Source: Acidobacteriota bacterium (GTDB taxonomy: Bacteria; Acidobacteriota; Terriglobia; Bryobacterales; Bryobacteraceae). From it: 39,459 bases of DNA. The notes below the pieces were generated by a model. The model saw nothing but the letters and a program-made list of their open reading frames with translations. It had not been told where the DNA came from and did not search any database. The stretch lies in contig JAJYCN010000010.1 in the NCBI GenBank assembly GCA_021778335.1, positions 1-39,459 of the forward strand, read 5' to 3'. Every line of letters begins with the position of its first letter. The first letter of the stretch is position 1. The position numbers and the translations under genes are program-made. Positions 1 to 8,636 of this stretch are shown in pieces.

Positions 1-81
1 TTTCGCTGGACGTTTACGCGGGCTGCCCTTGCCAACCTCATGCAGCGCCTCAAGCCAAACGCGCTGCGCGCCGCTGCTTGA
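1..81 (+). CDS. C-terminal fragment of a probable IS630-type transposase
   Basis: An open frame enters from the left edge and ends at a TGA at 79-81, giving a 26-residue tail that begins FRWTFTRAALANL and ends in a short Ala-rich stretch. The pattern [F/P]-x-W-x-F-T followed by a short helix resembles the C-terminus of many IS630-family DDE transposases, recognised from memory of the family. The sequence just downstream also looks like an insertion-sequence end. The fragment is too short for certainty, and the rest of the gene lies outside the window. Confidence 0.35.
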   Translation, partial: FRWTFTRAALANLMQRLKPNALRAAA

Positions 82-92
82 CCCCCCGAAGA

Positions 93-123
93 ATACGTCA
101 CCGTAATTCCGAATTGGGGTACT
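93..123. mobile_element. Possible terminal or REP-like end of the left-edge insertion element
   Basis: Right after the transposase-like stop, 93-123 contains TACGTCACCGTAATTCCG followed by AATTGGGGTAC and a TA dinucleotide. Ends containing GTCACCGTAATTCC are commonly seen beside transposase genes and REP-type elements. Only one end is visible, so neither the inverted-repeat partner nor the target duplication can be confirmed. Confidence 0.25.
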
Positions 124-186
124 AAGTAACCGCCAGCGGGCTTGTGCTTTGTCCATATGGGCGCCGCTTGTGGCTTCTGCGCGTAG

Positions 187-483
<297 letters not shown>

Positions 484-557
484 GATCGCGCACGATGCAG
501 CGGGTTGCTGGCGTGGAATGGCGAAATTGAGCGCACCCCGCGCTGTACGCTCAGCGC

Positions 558-917
558 ATGAAGTTCAAGACCGATGAGAACCTTCCGGCTGAGGCGGCCG
601 CCGTGCTGCGCGAGTCCGGTCTCGACGCGGAGACGGTTTGGGATGAGAGCCTATCTGGTGCCGCCGACGAAGTGATCGCGGCCCGAACGCGAGTCGAAGG
701 CCGGATCTTGGTAACGCTGGATTTAGACTTTGCCGATATCCGGTCTTACGCGCCGCGCGAGCATCCTGGGATCATTGTTTTGAGGCTCAAACATCAGGAC
801 AAAGTCACAGTGACTTCATATATGCGCAGAATCTCAACCGCCGTGGCCCGCCGAAGCCCGGCCGGCGAGTTATGGATCGTCGAGTATGATCGCATTCGAT
901 GCCGGGAGGCGAGTTGA
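558..917 (+). CDS. DUF5615 PIN-like protein, probable toxin partner
   Basis: This 119-residue protein starts MKFKTDENLP, the hallmark of the DUF5615 PIN-like family, in which D6, E7 and N8 form part of the acidic site. It continues with D37/E38 in the AADEVI stretch and the LVTLDLDFADI motif (D55, D57, D60), which matches the second acidic cluster of Mut7-C/PIN-like folds. The family is predicted to be a ribonuclease and is normally paired with DUF433. The gene starts 74 bp after the DUF433 stop, looser than the overlapping arrangement usual for these pairs, so it may have its own translation start region. Nuclease activity is inferred from the fold. Confidence 0.85.
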   Translation: MKFKTDENLPAEAAAVLRESGLDAETVWDESLSGAADEVIAARTRVEGRILVTLDLDFADIRSYAPREHPGIIVLRLKHQDKVTVTSYMRRISTAVARRSPAGELWIVEYDRIRCREAS

Positions 918-1092
918 GCGGCGTAGGCGGCGGGCGGGCAACGCCAGTGGCTTGGAAACCCCCGATGGGTTGCTAATGTCATGGCATGAGTATTTCGGGG
1001 ACTGAAGTAAGGGAAGCGCTTGCGCGGAGCGTGGCAATTGGCGGGCTGAGAAGAATCGGTGGCGGGCCGTGTTGTTGGTGTGACGCCGCGGA
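918..1092. other. Intergenic stretch between convergent genes
   Basis: This 175 bp region separates the DUF5615 stop from the kinase stop, which converge. Short ORFs here do not resemble any family I know and carry no good ribosome binding site. I see no strong hairpin, repeat or promoter in it. Confidence 0.5.
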
Positions 1093-3741
1093 TCAGTTTT
1101 GTTGGGTTGGGCACCAGTTCAGGATTACGTTTAGCGACGGGGCGCCGGCGGCGTTGTCGGTGATGATGAGGAAGCGGTTGCCGTCGGGGGCGAGGTCCCA
1201 ACTTAGGGGGCCGGTGCGGATGCCGGTGTCCACCATGTGGGTGTCGAAGAGCGCGCGCGGGGCGCCGGACTGGAAGACGGGCCTGGCGGTCACGTTGACC
1301 TCCATCATTTTCCAGTCGGGGGAAACGTAGAACAGCTCTTTGCCATCGCGGCGCCAGCGGGGCATGACGCCGCCGCCTTTCGACACCAACCATTTCCCTC
1401 CGTTTGGGGTGGGCGGGAACGGAATCACATAGATCTCGCTCAGGCCGGACTCGTTCGAGGTGTAGGCGACCCAATGGCCGTCGGGCGAAAATTGCCCCTG
1501 GTCTTCGTTGCCCGTCGTCTGCGAAAGAACCATTGGCTGTGGATTCGCCGCGAGGGGCTCGACCGGAAGAGCTAACAGGTCGGCCCCGCGGTCAGGAAAG
1601 ATCTGCGCATAAATCAGGTATCGTCCATCCGGCGACCAGCTTTTGGGAACGGCCAGTGAATTGGTTTTAATCAGAAGCTGTTCGGCGCCGGCTCCGTCGG
1701 CGCGTTTCCGGCAGATGCCGGCGCCGCAGTAATACGCGACATACCGGCCGTCGGGCGACCAGACGGGATTCATGCCGCCATGCGGCTTGAAGGCGACCTG
1801 GGTCGCGACGCCGTGCGCGAAATCGACGACGGTTATGTCGCCGTGGGGGTCCCCGACGAGACGCTTTCCATCCGGAGAGATCATGACGACGCCGCCCGCG
1901 GAACCGAAGACGCCGAGATCCTTGCCTTGCCGATCTTTCCACGTGTACTGCCAGGTGCTGCTTTGGCCCGAGACATACGCCAGCACTCCGTGACTGGACG
2001 CAGAGGCCAGCCAGCGCCCGTTGCCGTCGCTCACAAGTCCTTGGGCGACCGGGAATGGGTCGCCGGCCGCTTCCAGCCGCTTCATATCGAACGGCAACGC
2101 CATGAGGCCGGCGGCGCGCGTGAACAAGATGGCTCCGACGCTGCCGCCGGCGCGTGGGCCGACGACCGCGGCGTCGGAAACATCGGGCAGGATGCGCCGC
2201 GTTTCGGGGCTGTCCATCGAACTGAGCCAGATCCCGTTCTGCGCCGGGTCCGACCAAGTGTTGCGCGTGGCCACAAAGTGGCGTCCGTCGGGCAGGAGAG
2301 CGGGATAGAGCTGGGTGACGGCGCGGCCGGGAAGATCGGAGACCGGTCCTCCCGAGTCGGGCACGCGTTGGACCCGGGTCAAGGCGCCGATCAAGATGTC
2401 GCCGCTGCGATTCCAGGTCCCACCCAGCACGCCGAGCGCGTCGCAGAGCGCTTGCACCGGCCCTCCGGAACGGTCGATTTTCTTCAGCCTGGCGTCCGCA
2501 AAGAAAGCGATGGACCGGCTGTCTGGCGACCACAACGGATTGGAAGCGTTCTCGGTGCCAGGGAGCGGCGCCGCGTCGGGCGCATCGAGGGGACGAAGCC
2601 AGATCTGCTGAATTCCGTCTTTGACCAAGACTATGGCGATGGTCCGCCCGTCCGGAGAAACCGCAAGGGATCTGACGTGCGCGTTCGCGGGGAGGGAAAC
2701 ATTCAATCGCGCGATGGGCGGCGAAGGGGGCTGCTGGCGGAAGTAGAGGACGGCGAGCACCGCCAGAAGCAGCGCGACGATTGCCAGCGCGAAGACGAAA
2801 AAGGCGGCGCGGGAAGGCGGCGAAGCGGGCGTGGGGACGGACGGGATCGACTCCAACTCCCATTTCAGGTCGCGCGCGGACTGCCAACGGTCGTCGGGGT
2901 CGGTTTCCAGGCAGCGCTTCACGACGCGGACCAGAGGGGGCGGCAGATCTTCCGGGGACTTGGAACGTTTGCCGGCCGCCATTTCGAGCAGCACGAGGCC
3001 GAGAGTGTAGATATCTGTCCGGGCGCCGGCTTCCTTTCCCTCGAGGCGCTCCGGGGCGAGATAGGCGGGCGTGCCCAGGACGCCGGTGTTGGTGAGGGAT
3101 GGGTCTTCGATTGATTTGGCGAGTCCGAAGTCCAGCACCTTTACGCCGGACCTGGTGAGCATGATGTTGCCGGGTTTCAGATCGCGGTGAACGATGCCTT
3201 TCGCGTGGGCGACGGCGAGGGCTTCGGCGATCTGGGCTCCGTAGCGGATGGTCTGGTCGAGCGGCAGCTTGCCGCGCTTGAGGCGGGCGGTGAGGGTTTC
3301 GCCTTCGATCAGTTCCATGACCAGGTAGTTGGGGCCGACGTCATAGAGCGTGCAGACGTAGGGATGGTTGATGGCGGCGATGGAGCGCGATTCCTGTTCG
3401 AAGCGGCCGCTGAACTGGTCCTTGCAGATTTTGATGGCAACCGGGCGGTTCAGGCGCGTGTCGGTGGCGCGGAACACGCGGCCCATGCCGCCTTGGCCGA
3501 GCATCGCCTCGATCTTGTAGGGGCCGAGCTGGGCGCCGGGCGTGATGGGCGTTTCCGCGAGGCCGGTGACCAGGTCCGCGGCGCTTTGATCGAGCAGCTT
3601 GCCGCCGCTTTCGGAGTCCTGCTTGAGAAGGCGCTCCACTTCCGCCCGGATGCCGGGATCGGCTCCTTCGAGAGCCGCCGGGCCGTGTTCGCGGGCGGCG
3701 TGGTAGAGTTCTTCGATGCGGCGCCAGCGCTGCGAAGTCAA
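1093..3741 (-). CDS. Membrane Ser/Thr protein kinase with TolB/PD40 propeller sensor
   Basis: This 882-residue protein is a bacterial PknB-type kinase fused to an extracytoplasmic beta-propeller. The kinase domain spans about residues 76-300. It has the glycine loop GQGGMG at 82-87, the VAIK lysine K104, HRDLKP at 185-190 with catalytic D186, DFG at 204-206 and the APE motif at 229-231, so it should be active. A Pro/Ser-rich linker leads to one membrane span at about 312-334. The rest is a propeller with repeated SPDGR/WSPDG motifs (PD40/TolB type), predicted outside the membrane as a sensor or binding domain. The ATG at 3741 fits the usual N-terminal RWRRIEELYHAA segment of these kinases. 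It is divergent from an ECF sigma gene with 106 bp between, a pairing that suggests the kinase controls the sigma factor, though the substrate is unproven. Confidence 0.95.
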   Translation of the reverse strand: MTSQRWRRIEELYHAAREHGPAALEGADPGIRAEVERLLKQDSESGGKLLDQSAADLVTGLAETPITPGAQLGPYKIEAMLGQGGMGRVFRATDTRLNRPVAIKICKDQFSGRFEQESRSIAAINHPYVCTLYDVGPNYLVMELIEGETLTARLKRGKLPLDQTIRYGAQIAEALAVAHAKGIVHRDLKPGNIMLTRSGVKVLDFGLAKSIEDPSLTNTGVLGTPAYLAPERLEGKEAGARTDIYTLGLVLLEMAAGKRSKSPEDLPPPLVRVVKRCLETDPDDRWQSARDLKWELESIPSVPTPASPPSRAAFFVFALAIVALLLAVLAVLYFRQQPPSPPIARLNVSLPANAHVRSLAVSPDGRTIAIVLVKDGIQQIWLRPLDAPDAAPLPGTENASNPLWSPDSRSIAFFADARLKKIDRSGGPVQALCDALGVLGGTWNRSGDILIGALTRVQRVPDSGGPVSDLPGRAVTQLYPALLPDGRHFVATRNTWSDPAQNGIWLSSMDSPETRRILPDVSDAAVVGPRAGGSVGAILFTRAAGLMALPFDMKRLEAAGDPFPVAQGLVSDGNGRWLASASSHGVLAYVSGQSSTWQYTWKDRQGKDLGVFGSAGGVVMISPDGKRLVGDPHGDITVVDFAHGVATQVAFKPHGGMNPVWSPDGRYVAYYCGAGICRKRADGAGAEQLLIKTNSLAVPKSWSPDGRYLIYAQIFPDRGADLLALPVEPLAANPQPMVLSQTTGNEDQGQFSPDGHWVAYTSNESGLSEIYVIPFPPTPNGGKWLVSKGGGVMPRWRRDGKELFYVSPDWKMMEVNVTARPVFQSGAPRALFDTHMVDTGIRTGPLSWDLAPDGNRFLIITDNAAGAPSLNVILNWCPTQQN

Positions 3742-3847
3742 GGCTTACCTCGGAAATGAACAAATGGTATTATGGCGGCCAAAGCATTGCAACTTACCGG
3801 CCGCGCCCTTCGAGGCGGCCAGTGGCGCAAGCTTCGCACCGGGGGAA

Positions 3848-4414
3848 ATGGACGCACAGATCTCAGAGACGACGCAGCTTCTTCGCGCTTGGGCTGACGG
3901 CGACCGTGCGGCGCTCGACCGGTTGACTCCTCGTGTGTATCGAACGCTGCGGCGCATCGCCGCGTACCAGTTGCAGCACGACGTCCCCGGACAAACGCTG
4001 CAGGCCACAGCTTTGGTGCATGAGGCGTACCTGGAACTGATTGACGTCAAGAACGTGGACTGGCAGCACCGGGCGCATTTCTTTGCCGTGTCAGCGCAGA
4101 TTATGCGCCACATTCTGCTGGACCGGGCGCGGCGGCGCATGACCGGGAAGCGGGGCGGCAAGGCGGAGCGGGTCAATCTGGATGAGCTGCCCGACCTGGG
4201 CGAGGGCCGGGCGCGGGAGCTGATCGCGCTCGAAGATGCGCTGAATGCGCTGGCCGGGATCGATGCGCGGAAGGCGCGCGTGGTGGAGCTGCGGTTTTTC
4301 GGCGGGCTCAGTGTGGAAGAAACCGCTACGGTGCTGGCGATCTCCCCGGAAACAGTGATGCGCGATTGGAAGTTTTCGCGGTCGTGGCTGCAGGCTGAGT
4401 TGAGCAAGAGTTAA
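3848..4414 (+). CDS. ECF-family RNA polymerase sigma factor (TIGR02999-like)
   Basis: This 188-residue sigma-70 type factor has region 2 at about residues 10-100, including the helix with ATALVHEAYLELI and the segment FFAVSAQIMRHILLDRARRR. Region 4 lies at about 125-185, with ARVVELRFFGGLSVEETATVL and the helix-turn-helix ISPETVMRDWKFSRSWL. This pattern fits the ECF group expanded in Acidobacteria and Planctomycetes (TIGR02999 type). I chose the ATG at 3848 because the longer frame from 3716 would run across the divergent kinase promoter region and start inside the kinase gene. No anti-sigma factor gene is adjacent; the neighbour is a Ser/Thr kinase, so activation by phosphorylation, as known for some ECF groups, is plausible but inferred. 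Confidence 0.93.
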   Translation: MDAQISETTQLLRAWADGDRAALDRLTPRVYRTLRRIAAYQLQHDVPGQTLQATALVHEAYLELIDVKNVDWQHRAHFFAVSAQIMRHILLDRARRRMTGKRGGKAERVNLDELPDLGEGRARELIALEDALNALAGIDARKARVVELRFFGGLSVEETATVLAISPETVMRDWKFSRSWLQAELSKS

Positions 4415-4443
4415 TCTCCTCTCTCAAAAAAATTTTCCGCGCG

Positions 4444-4472
4444 TGACAGTTTTTCTCCTTGAATCGCGACTA
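4444..4472 (+). promoter_or_regulatory. Candidate ECF-type promoter upstream of the small secreted protein gene
   Basis: TGACAG at 4444-4449 and CGACTA at 4467-4472 are separated by 17 bp and preceded by an A/T-rich tract (about 4427-4437), an arrangement typical of ECF-dependent promoters. It lies between the sigma gene and the secreted protein gene at 4537 and would leave a leader of about 57 nt. That the neighbouring sigma factor uses it is an inference. Confidence 0.4.
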
Positions 4473-4482
4473 AGGGGCTGAA

Positions 4483-4509
4483 GGCGGTCAGATCCTCCGG
4501 TTCACCGCC
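4483..4509 (+). promoter_or_regulatory. Inverted repeat in the leader of the secreted protein gene
   Basis: GGCGGT at 4483-4488 pairs perfectly with ACCGCC at 4504-4509 around a 15 nt loop. It lies between the candidate promoter and the ribosome binding site (GAAGAGGAG, about 4522-4530). It could stabilise the mRNA, attenuate, or be an operator; the sequence alone does not decide. Confidence 0.35.
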
Positions 4510-4536
4510 CGATTTCAAAGCGAAGAGGAGATCGAT

Positions 4537-5007
4537 ATGAAGACGAGTTTGTTTCGGATCTGCATGATTCTCGCGTTGGCGCTGGCGGTGTCGCCGGCGA
4601 TGCTGCGGGCGCAGGAGGGCAGCGGACTTCTGGGTGTTTGGAACGTTGCCGTGACCGTGAGGAATTGCTCGACCGGCGACGTTATCCGGGTCGTTAATTC
4701 CCTCCAGATGTTTGGACGCGACGGCTCAGTGACGGAGACGGCCAATACGGCATCGCGCGGAATCAGCGTAGGCGTTTGGTCCAATGCCGGCGGGCAGACG
4801 TACAACGCCAATTACTGGTTCTACCGCTATACGACGAGTGGGACGTTTGCCTCCCTTGCCAAGGCTACGGAAACGATCGTGCTGGGCGATAACAATCAGT
4901 TCACCTCGTCGGGCGTGATACAGGATTTCGACGCTAGCGGCAACCTGATCTCGACCGGCTGCGTCACGCACGCGGCCACGCGTCTGGCCAACGCGACGCA
5001 ACAGTAA
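4537..5007 (+). CDS. Small secreted protein of unknown function
   Basis: This 156-residue protein has a clear Sec signal peptide: MKTSLFR, then a hydrophobic core ILALALAVSPAML, with likely cleavage after LRAQ near residue 26. The mature part begins with a GLLGVWNVAVTVRNC segment and contains GRDGSVTETAN and a C-terminal GCVTHAATRL. It has two cysteines that could form a disulfide and many short hydrophilic strands, giving the look of a small all-beta (lipocalin-like) secreted domain. I do not recognise a named family. The ATG follows a good Shine-Dalgarno sequence. It sits directly downstream of the ECF gene behind a candidate ECF promoter, so it is a plausible target of that regulator. Confidence 0.8.
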   Translation: MKTSLFRICMILALALAVSPAMLRAQEGSGLLGVWNVAVTVRNCSTGDVIRVVNSLQMFGRDGSVTETANTASRGISVGVWSNAGGQTYNANYWFYRYTTSGTFASLAKATETIVLGDNNQFTSSGVIQDFDASGNLISTGCVTHAATRLANATQQ

Positions 5008-5035
5008 AAGTGGAGTGGGCGTGACGGAGTTGGCG

Positions 5036-6034
5036 ATGAAGAAGATTGCCCTCGAGGAGCACTTCCTGACTCCCGATTTCGAGGAGTACTGGGCTCCGAG
5101 CGTCGCCAACGTCGATCCGGCGATTTACGGCCGGCTACACGCCCAACTCACCGACTTTGGCGGCTTGCGTCTGGATGCGATGGACCGGGCGGGCATCGAG
5201 CGGTCCGTACTCAGCCTGTCCGGACCCGGCGTGCAGAGAGAGCCCGACACGGCGGTTGCCCGGCGCAAGGCCAGCGAAGGGAACGATGCCCTGGCCCGGG
5301 AGATCGAGAAGCGGCCGGGCCGGTACTCGGGCTTTGCGCATCTTCCGATGCAGGATCCGGTAGCGGCCGCGGACGAACTGGAACGGTGCGTCCGCGGCCT
5401 CGGCTTTTGCGGAGCGATGATCAACGGCCATACCAACGGCGAGTATCTGGATGAGGCGAGGTTCGACGCGTTCTGGGAGCGTGTGGAGGAGATCGGGGCT
5501 CCGATCTACCTGCATCCGGCGGATCCGGTTTCAAGTTATCCCGGCATTGCGGGATGCCCGGCGCTGAAGCGGGCGATGTGGGAATGGACGGTCGAGACGG
5601 GCTCCCATGCGCTGCGGCTGGTGTTCGGCGGGGTCTTCGACCGCTTTCCGGGAGTGAGGCTGGTGCTGGGGCATTTAGGAGAGACGCTGCCCTACCTGCT
5701 TTGGCGCTTCGACAGCCGGGCGCGGATTTACGGGATGAAATTGCAGGGGCGTCCGTCGGAGTATATCCGGGAGCACTTGTTTGTGACGACGTCGGGGATG
5801 TGCGCGAAAGAGCCGCTGCGGTGCGCGATGAGCGCGCTCGGCGCCGGGCACGTGATGTTTTCCGTCGATTATCCGTTCGAGTCAGCCGGCGAGGCCGCGA
5901 GCTTTATCGAAAATGCTCCGCTTGGCGAGGAGGAGCGGACGGATGTCTGCTTCCGCGGTGCGGAAAGACTGCTCGGACTGGCCGCCGGGTGCGGAGAAGG
6001 GTACGGCAGCGAGGAGAGCGCGGCATGGATGTGA
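5036..6034 (+). CDS. Amidohydrolase, gamma-resorcylate / 2,3-dihydroxybenzoate decarboxylase-like
   Basis: This 332-residue TIM-barrel enzyme belongs to the Amidohydro_2 group. Its N-terminus MKKIALEEHF matches the ExH metal motif of gamma-resorcylate decarboxylase (E7 and H9 here). The other expected ligands are H160 in YLHP, H213 in GHLGE and D278 in FSVDYPFE. Family members remove the carboxyl group from dihydroxybenzoates without oxidation, using a divalent metal. The true substrate cannot be told from sequence, and a hydrolase of a related aromatic or lactone substrate is possible. I chose the ATG at 5036 because the family begins right before this motif; the upstream start at 5015 adds seven unsupported residues. 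It overlaps the following MFS gene by 10 bp, so the two are co-translated and the transporter probably moves a related organic acid. Confidence 0.85.
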   Translation: MKKIALEEHFLTPDFEEYWAPSVANVDPAIYGRLHAQLTDFGGLRLDAMDRAGIERSVLSLSGPGVQREPDTAVARRKASEGNDALAREIEKRPGRYSGFAHLPMQDPVAAADELERCVRGLGFCGAMINGHTNGEYLDEARFDAFWERVEEIGAPIYLHPADPVSSYPGIAGCPALKRAMWEWTVETGSHALRLVFGGVFDRFPGVRLVLGHLGETLPYLLWRFDSRARIYGMKLQGRPSEYIREHLFVTTSGMCAKEPLRCAMSALGAGHVMFSVDYPFESAGEAASFIENAPLGEEERTDVCFRGAERLLGLAAGCGEGYGSEESAAWM

Positions 6035-7317
6035 AGAGCCGATGGTGGATCGTCATTGCGTCGATGGTGGGGCTGCTGGTTGGGAACGGTCCGGTGATGC
6101 AGTTCACGTTCGGGACGTTGTTGCCGCCGATCACCCATGAGTTCGGGTGGAGCCGCGGGCTGGTGTCTTCGGCGATTGTCGCAGGGCTCTGGATGACGGG
6201 AATCGCAACACCGGCGGTGGGCCGTCTGGTGGACCGGTTCGGGATTCGCGCGGTGGCGCTGCCGGCGATCGCGATGTTTTCTCTGGCTACGGCAGCGGTT
6301 GCGTGGGTGCCCGCGTCTCCGGCGGCGTTTACCGCGCTGTACGCGCTGATGGGGCTTGGGGCGGCCGGGCAGACTCCGTTGATTTACGCGAAGGCGATCT
6401 CGGTGCGGTTTGATCGTCAGCGCGGGCTTGCGCTTGGCATCGCCATGGCGGGAGTCGGATTGGGCGCCTCTGTGGTTCCGCAGTTTGCGCAGAAGATGAT
6501 TGCGGCCGCGGGCTGGCGGGCGGCCTATGCGGGCCTTGGGGCGCTGACCTTTGTTCTTGCGTTTCCGGCGGTGGCTTTGTTCGTTGGCAGGCCGGCCGGG
6601 GACGTGGAGGTTGCGGCGCGGAGGGCCGCGGCCGCGAGGATGCCGGGACTCACGGGGTTTGAGGCTTTGCTGACCGCCCGATTCTGGTCACTCGCGTTCA
6701 GCTTTTTCATTGTGGCCGGGACGACCGGGGGTGTTATCTCGCATCTGGTGCTGCTTCTGGGGGACCGTGGCGTTTCCGCGCAGACAGCGACCGCGATGTT
6801 GGGCATGGCGGGAGCGGCTTTAATCGGAGGCCGATTGCTTGCGGGCTTTCTGCTGGACCGTATGCACGCGCCCTATGTGGCGGCTGTGTTTTTCCTGGCT
6901 CCGCTGGCCGGGATCGCGGTGTTGTTGTCGACGCCGGGGCTGGAATGGGCGGCGCTTGGGATTGTGCTGACCGGGATTGGCGTGGGCGCCGAGGTGGATC
7001 TGATCGCGTTCCTATTGTCGCGGTATTTGGGGATGCGGGCGTTCGGGGAGATCTATGGGTATTTTTTCTCGGTCTTCATGCTGGGGGCGGGTCTGGGTCC
7101 ATTCGCCATGGGGGTGTCGTACGACAGGACGGGCTCTTACAAGCTGATGCTGGTGTGCTTCGCGTTCGCTCTGGCGCTGGCGAGCCTGCCGATGCTGCGT
7201 TTGGGGGCTTATGTGTATCCGGCGGCACGCGAAATGCGCAGGGAGGAAGAAATGGCCGCGGCCGGGCCGAGCGCGGGCGGCGGTATTGGGTTGGCGCGAC
7301 GCTTATCCCACGGTTGA
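6025..7317 (+). CDS. MFS transporter (probable organic or aromatic acid carrier)
   Basis: This 430-residue protein has about 12 hydrophobic membrane segments, starting with WWIVIASMVGLLVGNG near residues 7-22. The loop between helices 2 and 3 carries GRLVDRFGIR, the MFS motif A position. The overall pattern (an early LLPPITHEFGWSRG helix, then a central loop of about 20 residues with RRAAAARMPGL) resembles the oxalate/formate and monocarboxylate-type branch. The ATG at 6025 lies inside the end of the amidohydrolase gene, giving a 10 bp overlap and likely translational coupling. A role in moving the decarboxylase substrate or product is inferred from this. Its stop overlaps the 3' end of the convergent DUF2130 gene by 15 bp. 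Confidence 0.88.
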   Translation: MDVKSRWWIVIASMVGLLVGNGPVMQFTFGTLLPPITHEFGWSRGLVSSAIVAGLWMTGIATPAVGRLVDRFGIRAVALPAIAMFSLATAAVAWVPASPAAFTALYALMGLGAAGQTPLIYAKAISVRFDRQRGLALGIAMAGVGLGASVVPQFAQKMIAAAGWRAAYAGLGALTFVLAFPAVALFVGRPAGDVEVAARRAAAARMPGLTGFEALLTARFWSLAFSFFIVAGTTGGVISHLVLLLGDRGVSAQTATAMLGMAGAALIGGRLLAGFLLDRMHAPYVAAVFFLAPLAGIAVLLSTPGLEWAALGIVLTGIGVGAEVDLIAFLLSRYLGMRAFGEIYGYFFSVFMLGAGLGPFAMGVSYDRTGSYKLMLVCFAFALALASLPMLRLGAYVYPAAREMRREEEMAAAGPSAGGGIGLARRLSHG

Positions 7318-8589
7318 GACGCCGGCGTCGAGGGCGGGGAGTTCGAGGCCATCGACTTGTTGGATGGATTTGCCGGCGATGCCCTGGAGGTCGCCGTACA
7401 TGCCGGCGGTGGCGGCCATGACGCGTTCGATCTGCTGGTCGCGCTTGGCCCATTGTTTCTGGATGGCCTTGCGCTCTTTGTCGAGGTCTTCCTGCATGGA
7501 GGAGAAGGCTTCGACGATGGCTTCGACGCGCTGGCGGAAGCGAGTGCCGGTGAGGTACTGGTAGACCATTTCGGCCTTGGTCTGCTGGCCCTGGGTGATG
7601 AGGCGGGCGGTGCTGACTTCGAGGAGCGAGCTTCGCAGGATGGTGGCGAGCGGGACGATGACGCGGGGGTGGGCGACCCAGACTCCGTCGATGACGTCGA
7701 AGGTTTCGACTTCGGCCGGGAGGGCCTGGGAGACGATGACGGAGATTTCGGCCTTGGCGGCGCGCTGATCGTCGCGGAGCTTGGCGAGCCAGCCGTTGCT
7801 CCAGTTCTTGGTGCGCTTGGACTCCCATAGGATCGTGCCGGCCACGACTCCGGCGGGGCTGACGACGCGCTGCAGCGTGTCGCCGCCGAATTCGCCTTTC
7901 GGGACGGGCTCGATGGTGTCACAGGGGAACTTCGCGCGGAGGAGGGACTCCAACTGTAGCTCCTGGACTTCGCCCTGAAGCTGCTGTGAACCCTGCTCGG
8001 CTTTGCGCTTCAGTTCGTCGATGGTCTTCTCCATGGAGGCGATGGTCTGGTCCTTTTCGGCGACCTTGAGTTTGAGGGTCTCCTCGGCTTCGCGCCTGGC
8101 TTTTTCGCGGACGTCGGTGAGGCCGGCCTGCACGCGTTTTTCGATGGTCAAGTCGAGTTCGCGTTTGGCGTCGTCGAGTTCGCGCTGCTTTTTGAGCAGG
8201 GCGGCCTGGGCCTGCTGGGCTTCGGCGAGTTTCTTTTCGCGGGCGGCGAGGACGTCCTGGAGGTCGCGGAGGGCGCGGTCCTTCTGCTCGATATCGGCGG
8301 CGCTGGCGGCCTTGGCTTTTTGGGCTTCTTCGGCGGCGAGTTTGACGCGTTCGGCCGCGAGTTCTTTTCCGACGCGGTCCGCGATCTGGTGGTCCATTTC
8401 GCGCTTCGCGTCGGCCAGCGCCTTTTCTTTGTCGCGAAGGGTTGATTCGCGTTTCGTGATCTCGTCGTCTTTGGCCGCGAGGCGCTGTTCGTATTGGCGG
8501 CGCGTTGCCTCGATCAGCGGGGCGGCGAGAGATTCGGTGAGCGGGATTTCGGTTTTGCAGTTGGGGCAGAGGATGGTGGGTTGGTTCAT
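7303..8589 (-). CDS. DUF2130 coiled-coil protein with nuclease-like ExK motif
   Basis: This 428-residue protein starts with CPNC (C8, C11), half of a possible zinc ribbon. A long charged coiled coil rich in Lys, Glu and Ala follows at about residues 25-210. The C-terminal DUF2130 domain spans about 210-390, with FGGDTLQRVV and GTILWESKRTKNWSNGWLAKL. D237 with E256 and K258 forms a pattern like the PD-(D/E)xK nuclease core, comparable in layout to RmuC (coiled coil plus nuclease domain). Nuclease activity is an inference. The start at 8589 is the only good family-like start. A role in DNA repair or defence is possible, but the neighbours do not help. Confidence 0.85.
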   Translation of the reverse strand: MNQPTILCPNCKTEIPLTESLAAPLIEATRRQYEQRLAAKDDEITKRESTLRDKEKALADAKREMDHQIADRVGKELAAERVKLAAEEAQKAKAASAADIEQKDRALRDLQDVLAAREKKLAEAQQAQAALLKKQRELDDAKRELDLTIEKRVQAGLTDVREKARREAEETLKLKVAEKDQTIASMEKTIDELKRKAEQGSQQLQGEVQELQLESLLRAKFPCDTIEPVPKGEFGGDTLQRVVSPAGVVAGTILWESKRTKNWSNGWLAKLRDDQRAAKAEISVIVSQALPAEVETFDVIDGVWVAHPRVIVPLATILRSSLLEVSTARLITQGQQTKAEMVYQYLTGTRFRQRVEAIVEAFSSMQEDLDKERKAIQKQWAKRDQQIERVMAATAGMYGDLQGIAGKSIQQVDGLELPALDAGVSTVG

Positions 8590-8636
8590 GGGGGTCTCGA
8601 TTGGGTTATGCGCTGTTGATAATCTAGCTGAGTCCG

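Noticed and set aside
1780-3114. Plus-strand open frame (444 codons) inside the kinase gene
   Set aside because: Gly/Arg/Asp-rich with no domain; the minus strand encodes an intact kinase with all catalytic motifs.
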